Below are positions 24,557 to 33,247 of a DNA stretch of 40,013 nt, in pieces. Position numbers and translations under genes: made by a program. The notes under the pieces were generated by a model that saw nothing but the letters and a program-made list of their open reading frames with translations, was not told where the DNA came from and did not search any database. Source of the DNA: an uncultured bacterium (lineage in GTDB: Bacteria; Verrucomicrobiota; Kiritimatiellia; RFP12; UBA1067); the NCBI GenBank assembly GCA_902776615.1, contig CACYQU010000028.1:1-40013 (forward strand). Direction: 5' to 3'. Position 1 is the first letter of the stretch. Every line of letters starts with the position of its first letter.

Positions 24557-27532
24557 ATGCTATCAGAAAACAAAGAGTTTCGTGGCCTGTCAGCATATCT
24601 TTCGCCGATTGCCGTTTTGGGCTTGGCTGTAGGTTGCAGTGTAGGATGGGGTTCGTTTGTCATGCCCGGCACGATGTTTCTGCCGAGCGCGGGGCCGTTA
24701 GGCGCTGTGATCGGAATGGCGCTCGGTACAGCCCTCATGATGGTAATCGGCTTGAACTACCATTATCTTATGCAGCGGTATCCCAACGCTGGCGGCGCAT
24801 ACGCCTACGTCTCCAAAATCTGCAACTACGACCATGGCTTTCTGTGCGCATGGTTTCTGGTTCTCACTTATGTCGCGGTGGTGTGGGCTAATGCGTCGGC
24901 TTTTTGCCTCATAGGGCGTAATCTGCTTCATGGTCTTTTCCAGGTTGGCGGGCACTACACAGTCGCCGGCTATGACGTATATACGGGCGAGATTGCCGTA
25001 ACACTGGTCGCGCTCGCGGCGCTTGCGCTTGTCAGCATCTGCGGAAAGCGCCTTGCGTCGCGCATCAACACGGTGCTTGCCGTGGTGCTTGTGCTCGGGA
25101 TAGCCGCTGGGCTGGCGGCGGTCTTCTCGGCGAATCCCGATGCGGCGGTGAAAGCCTTTACGCCACTTTTTGCCGAAGGGCCGGCCCGCGCGGTGCAAGT
25201 CTTCGGAATCCTGGCGCTTGCGCCTTGGGCTTTTGTGGGCTTTGAGTCGGTTTCGCATTCCGTGGAAGAGTTCGCCTTCAAGCGCCGCTGGACGGTGTGG
25301 ATAATCGGTGCGGCGCTTGTACTGGGTGCGTTCTGCTATATAAGCCTCACGATTATCGCAGCTTCGACGGTTCCGCCGGGGTGCTCAAACTGGAGCGAAT
25401 ATGTGGCGCGCATCGGTGAATACAAGGGCATCGAAGGCTTGCCGGTTTTCTACGCCGTCGAGAAGGCCGTTGGCAGTTACGGTGCGGAGCTTCTCTGCTT
25501 CGCGACCTTCGCCGCGATTGCAACCGGTCTTATAGGAAATCTTATCGCCGCTAGCCGCCTTGTCTACGCCATGTCTCGCGACGAGATCATGCCACAGTGG
25601 TTCTCGCGCCTCTCGGCGGATGGCACGCCGCGCAATGCAATGCTTTTCATTGTGGCGCTTTCGCTTTTTGTGCCTTTCGTCGGACGCACTGCGATCGGCT
25701 GGATCGTTGACGTTACCACCATTGGCGCGTGCGTCGCCTATGGTTATGTGTCCTACTGCGCGTTGGTGCATGCCAAAGGCGAAGGATGCCGACACGTCAT
25801 GGCGAGCGGCGCGGTAGGGCTTGCGGCATCCGTTGCGTTTACGGTCTATTTTCTCGTGCCGCAGCTATGGTCGCTCGGCGCGTTCGCGCCCGAGTCGTAT
25901 CTCGTTCTGGCGGCGTGGAGCATAGTGGGCGTTCTTTATTTCCGCCGCGTCATCGGCGAAGACAAGGCCCACCGCTTCGGCAAGACGACTGTCACGTGGC
26001 TGGTTATGATGGCTTTGATATTCTTCACTTCGCTCACATGGGTGAAGCAGGCTACGCACCGCGTGGCTGGCGAGGTGATGCAGCGCATCGGCGACTTCTA
26101 TGCTGGCGGCGGATCAGGCGCAGGAAGCGCCGGCGAGGGCGGTTTCATCTCGCGGCAGATGACGCATGTCGGCGATGCGCTGATGCGCTACAGCCTTGTG
26201 CAGATGCTGCTTGTGATGTTGGCGCTTTACATCATGTTCAACATCTATCGTCATCTCATGCGCCGCGAGCGCCGCGCCGAAATGGAGCGTGTGCGCGCCG
26301 AGTCGAGCAGCAGGGCCAAGAGCGTGTTCCTCTCCAACATGAGCCACGACATACGGACACCCATGAACGCAATCGTCGGCTATACCGCCCTCGCCGAGCG
26401 CGAAGGCACGACGATGGAGCAGATGCGCGGATATCTCGCGAAGATTGGAAGTGCGAGTGGCCATCTGCTGGCCCTCATCAACGACATTCTCGAGATGAGT
26501 CGCATAGAGGCAGGCAGGATGGAGCTCGAACCGGTGGCGATCGACATCGGGGCTTTTGTCCGCGAAACGTACGATATGTTCCGTCCGCAGACGGAGGCTA
26601 AAGGCGTGACGCTCTCGTATGATATCGCCAATCTGAGCCACCGCCATGTGATGTGCGACGGCAATCGCTTAAACCGCATAATGATCAATCTTCTCGGAAA
26701 CGCCGTCAAGTTCACACCGTCCGGCGGTTCGGTGAAGATAACGCTCGCAGAGGTGGCCGGCTCCGGCGAGGAGACGGGCGGCCGCGCCAGATACGAACTG
26801 CGTGTGAAGGACAGCGGTATAGGCATGAGCCCCGAATTCGCCGCCCATGTCTTCGATTCGTTCTCGCGCGAGCGGACGTCCACAGTGCGCGGCATCGAGG
26901 GAACGGGTCTCGGAATGGCCATAACGAAGAATCTCGTCGATCTCATGGGCGGCGACATAAAAGTTTCGACGGAGCGCGGAAAGGGCACCGAATTCACGAT
27001 CACCGTCGACTTCGAGATCGCGTCCGGGCCTGCCGCAGGCAAAGAAGAGGCGGCCGCGAAAGAGGACGAGGGCGGCATTGACTTCTCGGGCAAGAGGATT
27101 CTTCTGGCCGAAGACAACGAGATCAACCGCGAAATAGCTGTGGAGGTGCTTGCCGACGCAGGGTTTGATGTCGATTCCGCCGAGAACGGGCAAGTCGCCT
27201 TCGAGAAGGTGCGCGACGGCGGCGCTCGAAGGTATGACGCCGTGGTTATGGATGTACAGATGCCAATCATGGGCGGCTATGAGGCGACGCGCGCGATAAG
27301 GGCGCTCGGGGTTGCGGGCGTGAGCGATGTTCCTATCGTGGCGCTTTCGGCCAATGCGTTCGAGTCGGATGTCAAGGCTGCGCTTGCCGCAGGTATGGAT
27401 GCACATGTCGCAAAGCCTCTGCACATACCCGAACTCATGGCTGCGCTTTCGAAGATAATCTACAATCGCCGCGCCAACGCGGCTGACACAAACCGCAAAG
27501 AAAAGGGGACCGATGCAGAGCAAACTGCTTGA
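24557..27532 (+). CDS. Amino-acid permease (APC)-hybrid histidine kinase-receiver fusion
   Basis: A 991-residue protein. Residues about 10-480 are an APC-superfamily permease with about 12 membrane helices (GCSVGWGSFVMPGTMF, YPNAGGAYAYVSKI, APWAFVGFESVSHSVEEF). One more helix (about 545-565) leads to a HisKA domain (NMSHDIRTPMNAIVGY, His597), an HATPase_c domain (NLLGNAVKF, DSGIGMS, GTGLGMAI) and a receiver domain (about 848-965; VVMDVQMPIMGG, Asp899; KPLH). It probably senses an amino acid or amine through the permease part, like CbrA, which uses a different transporter family. The Hpt gene overlaps its 3' end. ATG 24545 overlaps the -10 element, so ATG 24557 is preferred; no clear ribosome binding site is visible. 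Confidence 0.93.
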   Translation: MLSENKEFRGLSAYLSPIAVLGLAVGCSVGWGSFVMPGTMFLPSAGPLGAVIGMALGTALMMVIGLNYHYLMQRYPNAGGAYAYVSKICNYDHGFLCAWFLVLTYVAVVWANASAFCLIGRNLLHGLFQVGGHYTVAGYDVYTGEIAVTLVALAALALVSICGKRLASRINTVLAVVLVLGIAAGLAAVFSANPDAAVKAFTPLFAEGPARAVQVFGILALAPWAFVGFESVSHSVEEFAFKRRWTVWIIGAALVLGAFCYISLTIIAASTVPPGCSNWSEYVARIGEYKGIEGLPVFYAVEKAVGSYGAELLCFATFAAIATGLIGNLIAASRLVYAMSRDEIMPQWFSRLSADGTPRNAMLFIVALSLFVPFVGRTAIGWIVDVTTIGACVAYGYVSYCALVHAKGEGCRHVMASGAVGLAASVAFTVYFLVPQLWSLGAFAPESYLVLAAWSIVGVLYFRRVIGEDKAHRFGKTTVTWLVMMALIFFTSLTWVKQATHRVAGEVMQRIGDFYAGGGSGAGSAGEGGFISRQMTHVGDALMRYSLVQMLLVMLALYIMFNIYRHLMRRERRAEMERVRAESSSRAKSVFLSNMSHDIRTPMNAIVGYTALAEREGTTMEQMRGYLAKIGSASGHLLALINDILEMSRIEAGRMELEPVAIDIGAFVRETYDMFRPQTEAKGVTLSYDIANLSHRHVMCDGNRLNRIMINLLGNAVKFTPSGGSVKITLAEVAGSGEETGGRARYELRVKDSGIGMSPEFAAHVFDSFSRERTSTVRGIEGTGLGMAITKNLVDLMGGDIKVSTERGKGTEFTITVDFEIASGPAAGKEEAAAKEDEGGIDFSGKRILLAEDNEINREIAVEVLADAGFDVDSAENGQVAFEKVRDGGARRYDAVVMDVQMPIMGGYEATRAIRALGVAGVSDVPIVALSANAFESDVKAALAAGMDAHVAKPLHIPELMAALSKIIYNRRANAADTNRKEKGTDAEQTA

Positions 27533-27875
27533 AACGTTGGCCGCGAAGGGCTGCACCATCGAAGAGATGCTCGCCGAGACCTTCATGGGCAAGGAGGATT
27601 TCTACGTCCGCATGCTGCGCAAACTGCCGGCGAACACCAGCATGGGGCGAGTTCTTGCGGCTCTCGCTGCAAATAGCGCGAAGGGCGTGTTTGATGCAGC
27701 GCACGAACTGAAGGGGATGTATTCCACGCTCGGTCTGGCGCCGCTCTGGCGGATATGCAACAGGATTGTCGAGACGACGCGTGCAGGCTCCATGGACGGA
27801 GTTGCGGCGGAGGTCGCGGCCTTGGAGAAGATGCACGCCGAATATGTCGAGCTTGTTTCGGCTCAGTGTGAATAA
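27513..27875 (+). CDS. Histidine phosphotransfer (Hpt) protein
   Basis: A 120-residue, all-helical protein with the Hpt motif AHELKGMYSTLGL; His64 is the expected phospho-acceptor. It starts 20 nt inside the preceding kinase gene, in another frame, with AGGGGAC upstream, and its TAA overlaps an ATG of the next gene. It is probably the shuttle between the receiver of the permease-kinase and the receiver domains of the following protein. Separate Hpt proteins next to their hybrid kinases are common in multi-step phosphorelays. Confidence 0.9.
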   Translation: MQSKLLETLAAKGCTIEEMLAETFMGKEDFYVRMLRKLPANTSMGRVLAALAANSAKGVFDAAHELKGMYSTLGLAPLWRICNRIVETTRAGSMDGVAAEVAALEKMHAEYVELVSAQCE

Positions 27876-27892
27876 TGCGAGGAAGATTGAAT

Positions 27893-29479
27893 ATGGAGGT
27901 AAACAAGGAATTTGACGGCTACAGGGTTCTCGTCGTGGAGGACGATGAGATAACGCGCGAGGTCACTGCGTCGTTGGTCGAGGACTTTGGCGCGAAGTGC
28001 GAGGCGGTGTGCAACGGCGCTGAGATGATCGAACGGCTCAACGCTCCTGACGGCGACTCGTTCGACCTCGTGCTCACCGATATAAACATGCCGCGCAAGA
28101 ACGGTATTGAAGCCTGTGCCGAGTTCAGGGCATCGTCGCATCCGAAAGCGAAGTCGTTGCCGTTTCTCGGAATGTCGTCCGATACCGACAGGGCTCTTTT
28201 CGACAGGGCGATTTCGGCGGGGATGAATGGCATGACGATGAAGCCGGTCTCCCGCTCTGCGCTTTATTCGCATTTCATGCTGACGCTCAAGGACAACCGC
28301 GCCAACGCCGTGTTCTGCGAGCGTGTGCAGCAGGCGCTCGACGCGGCAAAGGCGAAGAGCTACTTCTTCTCGACGGTGAGCCACGACATCCGTACTCCGC
28401 TCAACGCGATCATCGGATTCTCGCAGATGCTCAAGATGGGTTTCAGCACTCGCGAGGAGCAGGATCAGGCGCTCGATTCCATCATGCTCAGCGGCAAGAC
28501 GCTTCTGCAGCTGGTAAACGACATTCTCGACCTCTCGAAGCTCGAGAGCGGGAATGTCGCGCTCGCCAAGGAGCCTACCGACTGCGTCAAGCTTCTGGGC
28601 GAGATTGTTGATTCGTTTAAAGTCGCCCACAAGAAGCCTGGCGTCGAGCTGCGCTGCAAGACCGACTCGGTTCCATGTCTTGAGATCGATCCATTCCGTC
28701 TGCGCCAGATCGCATTCAACTTCTTTGCGAACGGTGTCAAATACACCGAGCACGGATTTGTCGAAATGCGCGCCTCGTTCGAGCGCAGCAAGGACGGACA
28801 TGACGGTACGTTCCTTTTGGAAGTAGAGGATACCGGTTGCGGTATAAGCGAAGATGATCAGAAACGCATCGATTCGCCATACACGCAGGTAGGCAGCAAG
28901 CTGGCACGCAACGGAGGGACGGGTCTGGGGCTCGCGATATGCCGTCAGCTCGCAGGCGCCATGGGCGGCGTGATGTCGCTCAGGTCCAAGGTTGGCGAGG
29001 GTTCTGTGTTCTCCGTAAAGATTCCAGGCATCAAAGTTGCCGAAGGTTTCGGTCCGGCAGCCGCGCCAGCGCCTGTCGAGAAGAAGGCTCCTGGGAAGAA
29101 GAAGGTTTCGCGCGTGATGGTGGTAGATGATTCAAAGGTGAACATCCTCGTCATGAAGGCCATGCTCGCGCGAATCGGCATGGCGGATATCGAAACGGCG
29201 ATGGATGGAGAGGAGGCCTATGCCAAACTCACCGATCCATCTGTGCCAAGCGTCGATCTCGTCCTTACCGACATGTGGATGCCGAAGATGAACGGCGAGG
29301 CGCTCGTGCGCGCGATAAGGGCGAACCCGCAGCTTGCGGATATGCCCGTTTATGCGGTAACGGCCGATGTGGAAGTGCAAAAGGGCCACAAGGACATGGG
29401 CTTCTCTGGCATATTCCTCAAACCAGTCACCATAGAAATGCTCAAGAGCGCCGGGCCGTTCGCCGGAAAGGGAGAATGA
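27893..29479 (+). CDS. Soluble receiver-histidine kinase-receiver protein
   Basis: A 528-residue protein without membrane helices. The N-terminal receiver (about 10-125) has VLVVEDDEITREV and VLTDINMPRKNG (Asp63). The kinase core has STVSHDIRTPLNAIIGF (His164), NFFANGVKYTEHG, DTGCGISEDD and GTGLGLAI. The C-terminal receiver (about 405-520) has VMVVDDSKVNI and LTDMWMPKMNG (Asp460). There is no DNA-binding, cyclase or other output domain. Together with the two upstream genes it offers at least five phosphorylation sites in three proteins. GAGGAAG upstream supports ATG 27893; ATG 27875, overlapping the Hpt stop, is an alternative. Confidence 0.92.
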   Translation: MEVNKEFDGYRVLVVEDDEITREVTASLVEDFGAKCEAVCNGAEMIERLNAPDGDSFDLVLTDINMPRKNGIEACAEFRASSHPKAKSLPFLGMSSDTDRALFDRAISAGMNGMTMKPVSRSALYSHFMLTLKDNRANAVFCERVQQALDAAKAKSYFFSTVSHDIRTPLNAIIGFSQMLKMGFSTREEQDQALDSIMLSGKTLLQLVNDILDLSKLESGNVALAKEPTDCVKLLGEIVDSFKVAHKKPGVELRCKTDSVPCLEIDPFRLRQIAFNFFANGVKYTEHGFVEMRASFERSKDGHDGTFLLEVEDTGCGISEDDQKRIDSPYTQVGSKLARNGGTGLGLAICRQLAGAMGGVMSLRSKVGEGSVFSVKIPGIKVAEGFGPAAAPAPVEKKAPGKKKVSRVMVVDDSKVNILVMKAMLARIGMADIETAMDGEEAYAKLTDPSVPSVDLVLTDMWMPKMNGEALVRAIRANPQLADMPVYAVTADVEVQKGHKDMGFSGIFLKPVTIEMLKSAGPFAGKGE

Positions 29480-29483
29480 CCAG

Positions 29484-30215
29484 ATGGACGCGTTGAGAGC
29501 TGCAGCCGTCTGCCGTGCGTACGGACGTCGGATGGTTCTCGATAAATTCTGCCTTGCTCTTGCGCCTGGCGAGTTCGCCGCTTTGATGGGCCCGAGCGGG
29601 AGCGGCAAGTCGACTTTCTTGAATGTCGCCGCCGGACTTGTGCGCGCCGATTCCGGCAAGGTCGAAATAGGCGGTGAAGTCATCACGGCGATGGGCGATG
29701 GCGCGGCGACGAAGTTCCGTCGGCGGCATATTGGCGTCGTGTTTCAGGCGTACAATCTGCTTGAATCGTCCACAGTCGAGGAGAATATTGTCATGCCGAT
29801 TCGCCTCGATCGGGCCAAAATCGATCGTTCGCGGCTGGCCTTACTCATAGAATCTCTAGGTCTCGGCGGACTCGAAAACCGCCATCCTGCCGAACTGTCC
29901 GGCGGCGAACGCCAGCGCGTCGCCATAGCGCGCGCCCTCTTTGCGAAGCCAGATGTGGTTCTTGCAGACGAACCTACAGGCAATCTCGACATGAAGTCCG
30001 CGCGCGAGATATGCGCACTCATGAGGTCTCTCAACGAGACAGAGCGCTGCGCCATGCTGCTTGTAACACACGATCCAGTCGTGGCGGCGAGCGCAGAAAC
30101 GGTCCATTTTCTGCGCGACGGACGCGTGGCGGAATCGTTCGCGACGCATGGCGACCCCGCGGAGGTGTCCCAGCGGTATCTCGATACTTACGCAGCGCCG
30201 CCCAATGCGCACTAG
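29484..30215 (+). CDS. ABC transporter ATPase, LolD/MacB-like, no permease nearby
   Basis: A 243-residue ATPase with Walker A GPSGSGKST, Q-loop VVFQAYNLLESSTVEEN, signature LSGGERQR, Walker B VVLADEPTGNLD and switch His VTHD. The A-D-E-P-T-G-N-L-D string and the NLL-x-x-x-TV-x-EN region are typical of the LolD/MacB/FtsE group, which powers lipoprotein release, efflux or envelope remodelling and not uptake. All catalytic residues are present. It starts 4 nt after the receiver-kinase gene, so it may be the phosphorelay's cotranscribed partner. No FtsX/MacB-type permease is in the window; the partner must be elsewhere. Confidence 0.92.
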   Translation: MDALRAAAVCRAYGRRMVLDKFCLALAPGEFAALMGPSGSGKSTFLNVAAGLVRADSGKVEIGGEVITAMGDGAATKFRRRHIGVVFQAYNLLESSTVEENIVMPIRLDRAKIDRSRLALLIESLGLGGLENRHPAELSGGERQRVAIARALFAKPDVVLADEPTGNLDMKSAREICALMRSLNETERCAMLLVTHDPVVAASAETVHFLRDGRVAESFATHGDPAEVSQRYLDTYAAPPNAH

Positions 30216-30247
30216 TATTTGAAGGAAAAATGAAAGGACTGCACAAA

Positions 30248-31840
30248 ATGGATGCTTCAAGACGTGGTTTCATCACAGGTGCGGTTGCGACTGCAGCCTT
30301 TGCGTCCTTGCGAGGAGGCAGTTTGCTGGCTGCGGCAAGAGCCAGGCGACTCAACATACTGTACATCATGACCGACGACCATGCCGCGCATGCAATCGGC
30401 GCGTACGGCTCGCGTATCAACAAGACGCCGCACTTGGATGCAATGGCGCGAAGTGGCATGCTGTTCTCGAACTGCTTCTGCACCAACCCGATATGCACCC
30501 CAAGCCGAGGCGGCATCTTGACAGGCGAATATAGCCATCGCAACGGTGTGCCGGTGTTCAACAACATTTCTCGCGACAAGAAGACGGTCGGCGGCTACAT
30601 GCGCGATGTCGGCTATTATTCGGCGTTCATCGGCAAGTGGCACCTCGGCGGGCCTGATACGATGCGCGACGAGGACTGGGACCGATGGATGATCTACGCC
30701 AATCAGGGCGTGTACTTCGATCCGTGGTTCTGGGAGAAGAAGGCTGGCGAGATCGTCCGCACAGAGTACAAGGGCGAGTATGCGACCGAGAACATAACGC
30801 GCGTCACCGAGGGTGTGATTGATGATGCGCTGGCGGCAGGCAAGCCGTTCTTCGTGATGATGCACCACAAGGCGCCGCACCGCAACTGGCTGCCGTCCGA
30901 CAAATACCGCGCGAAGTTTCGCGCCATGACGTTGAAGGACATCCCAATCCCTGAAACTCTCTTTGACGACTGGAAGGGGCGCGCCTCGCCGATCAGAACG
31001 ACCGCGATGACGCTTCTAAAGCACATGCGGCTCAAAGAGGATCTGAAGCTCGCTGAATACTTCGCGGGCGGCGGAAGGTTTGAGTTCGAAGGCAAGACAT
31101 ATGAGGGCAAGCGCAACGCCGCCGGTGAGTTTGTGGACGAGTGGCCCGATGGTATGGACGCGCGCGCGAAAACGGCGCTTTCGTACCTGAGGTACATGCA
31201 GGACTATCTCGCCTGTGTGCAATCCGTCGATGATTCCGTAGGCGACATTCGCGCCTACTTGAAGGAAAGGTGTGTTCTTGACAACACATTGGTCGTATAC
31301 ACCTCAGACCAGGGTTTCTTCCTCGGCGACCACGGACTTTACGACAAGCGCTTCATGATGGAAGAAGTCATAAAGATGCCTTTCATCGCGAGTTGCCCCG
31401 GCCTGATCAAGCCCTGTTCGGTTAACGACGACATGATTACGAACATCGACTTTGCGCCTACGTTTCTCGCCATAGCCGATGCACCGAAGCCAGCGCAGAT
31501 GCAGGGTGAGAGCTTTCTCAAGAGTCTTGAAGGCGAGACTCCGGCGTGTCGGCGCAAGGACTGCTACCTGCGCTATTACGTCGAGGGTGGCGAGCACGCC
31601 ACGGCCGCGTGGTATGGAGTGCGGACTCGCACTGACAAGCTGATGTTCTACTACAAGCGCGGTGAATGGGAATACTTCGACCTCGCGAAGGATCCGGAGG
31701 AATTGTGCAACGGATACGGAAACCCTGCTTACGCCGGTCGCGTCGCCGAACTGAAGAAGCGACTTGAAGAGTTGCGCGCCGAGCTTGGCGACACCGATCA
31801 GTACAAGGACGCGCAGGAGTACGGTCCGATCGGGGAATAG
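30248..31840 (+). CDS. Tat-exported sulfatase, Cys-type
   Basis: A 530-residue sulfatase that cleaves sulfate esters, probably from host or dietary glycans. The N-terminus is a twin-arginine signal (SRRGFITGAVATAAFASL). The active-site motif CTPSRGGILTG supplies Cys83, to be converted to formylglycine; metal ligands include MTDDHA near the start and SDQGFFLGDHGLYDK. IGKWHLG and HHKAPHRNW are also typical. The sulfated substrate cannot be told from the sequence. No sulfatase-maturating enzyme is in the window. ATG 30248 has AAGGA 10 nt upstream; ATG 30230 is also possible. The gene lies between the ABC ATPase and trkA, with no linked glycosidase. Confidence 0.93.
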   Translation: MDASRRGFITGAVATAAFASLRGGSLLAAARARRLNILYIMTDDHAAHAIGAYGSRINKTPHLDAMARSGMLFSNCFCTNPICTPSRGGILTGEYSHRNGVPVFNNISRDKKTVGGYMRDVGYYSAFIGKWHLGGPDTMRDEDWDRWMIYANQGVYFDPWFWEKKAGEIVRTEYKGEYATENITRVTEGVIDDALAAGKPFFVMMHHKAPHRNWLPSDKYRAKFRAMTLKDIPIPETLFDDWKGRASPIRTTAMTLLKHMRLKEDLKLAEYFAGGGRFEFEGKTYEGKRNAAGEFVDEWPDGMDARAKTALSYLRYMQDYLACVQSVDDSVGDIRAYLKERCVLDNTLVVYTSDQGFFLGDHGLYDKRFMMEEVIKMPFIASCPGLIKPCSVNDDMITNIDFAPTFLAIADAPKPAQMQGESFLKSLEGETPACRRKDCYLRYYVEGGEHATAAWYGVRTRTDKLMFYYKRGEWEYFDLAKDPEELCNGYGNPAYAGRVAELKKRLEELRAELGDTDQYKDAQEYGPIGE

Positions 31841-31854
31841 AAGGAGTCCGTCGC

Positions 31855-33234
31855 ATGAAGGTCATAATCGTCGGAGCGGGTTTCACTGGTGTTCAATTGG
31901 CGCGTACGCTTGTTTCTGAAGGCAATGATGTCGCGCTTGTGGACAAGGACGCCGGGCGTGTGCACAATGCGCGCAACAAGCTCGACTGTACGGTTGTCCA
32001 AGCGGACGGTAACAGTCTGAAGACGATGGAGGATGTGGGGCTGTCGTCCGCCGGCGCGATAGTTGCCCTCACGGAGGATGACGAGGTGAACATGGTCACG
32101 TGCGCGCTCGTCGCGCCGTTGCATCCGAACGTGCTCAAGATTGCGCGTGTAAGGAATGACGCCTATTATGCTGGTGCCATAACCGGCGTGGACAGAATGG
32201 TTCATCCCGACGTAGAAGCGGCCGCAGCGATATGCCGCGCCATGAACCACGGCGCAATCGGCAATGTAGTGCCGATTGGTCGCGGCTTCGGTATAGCGTC
32301 GGTCCCTGTCGTCGAAGGCGGGGCGCTTGCGGGGGTGCCACTATGGACTCTTGCCTCTCTGCCCGAATGGCGCTATCTCGTCGCTTATGTTGAATCGGGT
32401 AAAGAGGCGTTTCTTCCGAGCGGCGATACGGTGCTCTCCCCAGGGGACAGGGTGGGCGTTCTTGCGTCGTACGCCGACATGCCGAGCCTTATGAAGTTCG
32501 TCGAGGGATCTGCCGACGCAACGCAGCGCCGGGTGGCGGTGTTCGGAGCGGGCAGAATAGGGTCGCTTGTGGTGGAAAGACTTCTCGCCGCGCGCCAGAC
32601 GTCGTTTTTCGGTGCGTTGTTCGGCGGCGGTGCGAAGGGGCGCGAGATTGCTCTTGTGGATGGTGACGAACGCCTGTGCCGCGCAGCGACGGAGAAGTTT
32701 CGCGGGGTGCGCGCGTTGTGCGGAGAGATAACGGACACAGACTTCATTCGCGACGAAGGTCTTGACGACTTCGATTTGATGGTGGCGGCATCTGACAACT
32801 ATGAGCGCAATCTCGTCATCGCGTCGTATCTCAAGTCGCGCGGCGTCGGCAAGACGATTGCGCTCACCGAGAGCTCGGAGTTCGATGATGTGGCGCGCAA
32901 GCTTGGCGTAGATGTCGCGGTTCCGATGCGCGGGACGGTTGTCGATTCGATCATGAGCCATTTGCGCGGAGGCGGCGTAACGGCGGTGCATACCGTCTGC
33001 AACGGGCGTTTCGAGGTCGTGGAATGCGATGTGGCATCGGACGCGAAGGTTGTCGGCAAGGCGCTCAAGGAAATTTCGCGTCGTGGAGAGTACATTCTTT
33101 TGCTGCGTTCCGCAGGTGGGGAAGATCTCGCAATGCCGAATGGAGAGACCGTCGTGCAGGCCGGCGATCACGTCGTTCTTGTGCTTAGGGCTGGCGACGT
33201 GGACATAGTCCGTCTTTTTGGTGGCGGAGTATAG
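31855..33234 (+). CDS. trkA: Trk potassium uptake regulator TrkA
   Basis: A 459-residue cytoplasmic protein with two RCK units. Each has a Rossmann NAD-binding motif (VGAGFTGVQLA at residue 6; FGAGRIGSLV near 230) and a TrkA-C part (about 140-220 and 375-455, ending ETVVQAGDHVVLVLRAGD). It gates the TrkH channel in response to nucleotides. The full-length two-repeat form is the classic one. AGGAG lies about 10 nt before ATG 31855. The next gene's possible TTG start overlaps its end, and the likely ATG lies 13 nt downstream of its stop; the pair is surely cotranscribed. Confidence 0.95.
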   Translation: MKVIIVGAGFTGVQLARTLVSEGNDVALVDKDAGRVHNARNKLDCTVVQADGNSLKTMEDVGLSSAGAIVALTEDDEVNMVTCALVAPLHPNVLKIARVRNDAYYAGAITGVDRMVHPDVEAAAAICRAMNHGAIGNVVPIGRGFGIASVPVVEGGALAGVPLWTLASLPEWRYLVAYVESGKEAFLPSGDTVLSPGDRVGVLASYADMPSLMKFVEGSADATQRRVAVFGAGRIGSLVVERLLAARQTSFFGALFGGGAKGREIALVDGDERLCRAATEKFRGVRALCGEITDTDFIRDEGLDDFDLMVAASDNYERNLVIASYLKSRGVGKTIALTESSEFDDVARKLGVDVAVPMRGTVVDSIMSHLRGGGVTAVHTVCNGRFEVVECDVASDAKVVGKALKEISRRGEYILLLRSAGGEDLAMPNGETVVQAGDHVVLVLRAGDVDIVRLFGGGV

Positions 33235-33247
33235 GGAGCGGCTGGAT

